From: Gammaproteobacteria bacterium
GTDB lineage: Bacteria > Pseudomonadota > Gammaproteobacteria > Arenicellales > Poriferihabitantaceae
Length of the DNA stretch: 8,027 nucleotides
Direction: 5' to 3'
Assembly (NCBI GenBank): GCA_020027415.1
Contig: JAHRAW010000166.1
Location: 1-8,027, forward strand
Positions 6,857-8,027 of the stretch are shown here, in pieces. Both the position numbers and the translations under genes were made by a program. The notes beneath the pieces are model-generated. The model saw nothing but the letters and a program-made list of their open reading frames with translations. It was not told the origin of the DNA and did no database searches. Every line of letters begins with the position of its first letter. Position 1 is the stretch's first letter.

Positions 6857-8027
6857 CATTATTCGGACTCATCCTGTTGCTGCTGTTGTTGTTGCTGCTG
6901 AAAGGGTTCTTCGCCGGCTCGGAAATCGCAATCGTCAATTCAGACAAAATCAAATTGAAAGCGCGCGCCAACCAGGGCGACCCCGGCGCCAAAAAAGTGT
7001 TGGCGTTGTATAAGGAACCGGATGTATTGCTCGGCACCACGCTGGTGGGCGCCAATATCGCCACCGTTGCCTTGACCACCTTATGCACCATTTTATTCCT
7101 GGACTGGTTCGGCAACCGCGGGGATTTTTATGCGTTTTTGGTGTTGACTCCGCTACTGCTAATTTTCGGCGAGATTGTTCCCAAAAGCGTTTATCAGCAG
7201 AAGTCCGATGAAATTGCCCCCATCGCCATTTATCCGTTGCGCATATTTTCGTTTCTGTTTTACCCGTTTATTTTTATTTTTTCGCGGCTTGCCCGACTCT
7301 GCGCGCGCGTGGTTGGCGGCGGCAAGGTGGAACAAAACCTATTTATGACCCGCGAGCAAATTCGCTCGGTGGTGGACATGGCGGAGCGCACTTCTTCGGT
7401 GGACGCTTTCGGGCGCGGGCGCATTCGGCGAGTCATCCGCTTTGGCGAGACCACCGTGGGCGAAGCGATGATTCCGATCGCCGAAGTGACCGCGCTCAGT
7501 CATCACCGCAACCTCTTGCGCGTGATTGCCATGGTGCGCCGCAACGGCTACAACCGCTTGCCGGTGTACCGCGGCAACATCAGCAATATCATCGGCATCG
7601 TCACCTTGACCACCTGGGATTTATTGGACCAAACCCTGACCGATAAAAAGTTGGAGCAACTGATTAAACCGGCGCTCTATGTGCTGCCATTCCAAACCAT
7701 TGATCAGTTGCTGCCGACGCTGCGCGGGCGCGACGATCATATGGCGGTGGTGGTGGATGAATTCGGTTCCGCGGTTGGCATCATTACCATGGAAGACATC
7801 GTTGAAGAAGTGGTGGGGGATATTGATGTCGGCTATGATTTTGAAGAATACCTGCCGCGCCGCAAGCGGGTGATTGAACGGCTTGCGCAAGGCGAATACT
7901 TAATTGATTCCAGATCATCGGTCGCCGAAGTCAACGATGTGTTGGACATTAATCTCAACAGCCGCATCTCGCATACCATTGGCGGATTAATCATGGCGCA
8001 ACTTGGGCATATTCCCAAGCGGGGAGA
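6853..8027 (+). CDS. HlyC/CorC-family membrane protein (CNNM-CBS-CBS-CorC), second of a pair, 3' partial
   Basis: From ATG 6853, which overlaps the previous stop as ATGA, 391 codons are open to the window edge without a stop; the missing end is probably short because the CorC_HlyC domain has already begun. The N-terminus is a run of nine leucines (residues 8-16), then GFFAGSEIAIVNSDKIK (18-34), GTTLVGANIATVA (61-73) and LLLIFGEIVPKSVYQQ (101-116) of the CNNM domain. CBS1 is near 202-262 (EAMIP, YNRLPVYRGN) and CBS2 near 268-325, with the canonical VVDEFGS, GIITMEDIVEEVVGDI. GEYLIDSRSSVAEVNDVL, then SRISHTIGGLIMAQLGHIP, mark the CorC_HlyC domain. The role is predicted as for its neighbour: inner-membrane divalent cation transport or regulation. 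GGTAGG (6839-6844), eight bases before the ATG, could serve as ribosome-binding site within the upstream gene, so translation is probably coupled. The two proteins are clearly diverged paralogues, not a recent duplication. Confidence 0.9.
   Translation, partial: MTLFGLILLLLLLLLLKGFFAGSEIAIVNSDKIKLKARANQGDPGAKKVLALYKEPDVLLGTTLVGANIATVALTTLCTILFLDWFGNRGDFYAFLVLTPLLLIFGEIVPKSVYQQKSDEIAPIAIYPLRIFSFLFYPFIFIFSRLARLCARVVGGGKVEQNLFMTREQIRSVVDMAERTSSVDAFGRGRIRRVIRFGETTVGEAMIPIAEVTALSHHRNLLRVIAMVRRNGYNRLPVYRGNISNIIGIVTLTTWDLLDQTLTDKKLEQLIKPALYVLPFQTIDQLLPTLRGRDDHMAVVVDEFGSAVGIITMEDIVEEVVGDIDVGYDFEEYLPRRKRVIERLAQGEYLIDSRSSVAEVNDVLDINLNSRISHTIGGLIMAQLGHIPKRG

Noticed and set aside
1..8027. Mobile element, CRISPR array, tRNA/rRNA, toxin-antitoxin or defence system
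   Set aside because: No transposase or integrase motifs, terminal inverted repeats, regularly spaced repeats, tRNA cloverleaf-like sequence or defence-family motifs were seen; the genes are housekeeping or metabolic types.

Overview
This window (about 57% G+C by eye, very rich in GCGC and CGCC words) looks like ordinary chromosome from a free-living bacterium, most likely a proteobacterium. A gammaproteobacterium is my best guess, from the mix of a Trm112-like protein, a PPK1 and tandem HlyC/CorC proteins, but no single gene proves it. I see no phage, insertion sequence, CRISPR, tRNA or rRNA signal.

Layout. Bases 3-50 are the last codons of a plus-strand gene, followed by a plausible intrinsic terminator (84-117). 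At 123-782 lies a complete AlkB-type Fe(II)/2-oxoglutarate dioxygenase reading frame interrupted by one in-frame TAG (303-305). Next on the plus strand are a PLP class IV aminotransferase (857-1765), a membrane di-iron hydroxylase of the sterol desaturase/fatty acid hydroxylase superfamily (1846-2637) and a long-form Trm112-like protein (2682-2948). They are separated by gaps of 74, 80 and 44 bases. A convergent minus-strand ppk1 (polyphosphate kinase) occupies 5230-3026. A divergent intergenic region carries a good plus-strand sigma70-like promoter (5282-5310). It leads into two consecutive CNNM/CBS/CorC membrane proteins (5384-6856 and 6853 to the window edge) joined by a 4-base ATGA overlap.

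How the genes relate. The two CorC-like genes form a real operon and probably make a cooperating or heteromeric inner-membrane cation transport pair. The aminotransferase, desaturase-like and Trm112-like genes are co-directional but have no obvious shared pathway. Ppk1 is transcribed alone in this window.

I do not see an undescribed multi-gene system here. The observations most worth a second look are the single amber codon in an otherwise intact AlkB homologue, the asymmetric second CBS domain in the CorC pair, an 18-base-period repeat upstream of the desaturase gene, and the near absence of Shine-Dalgarno motifs before most genes.
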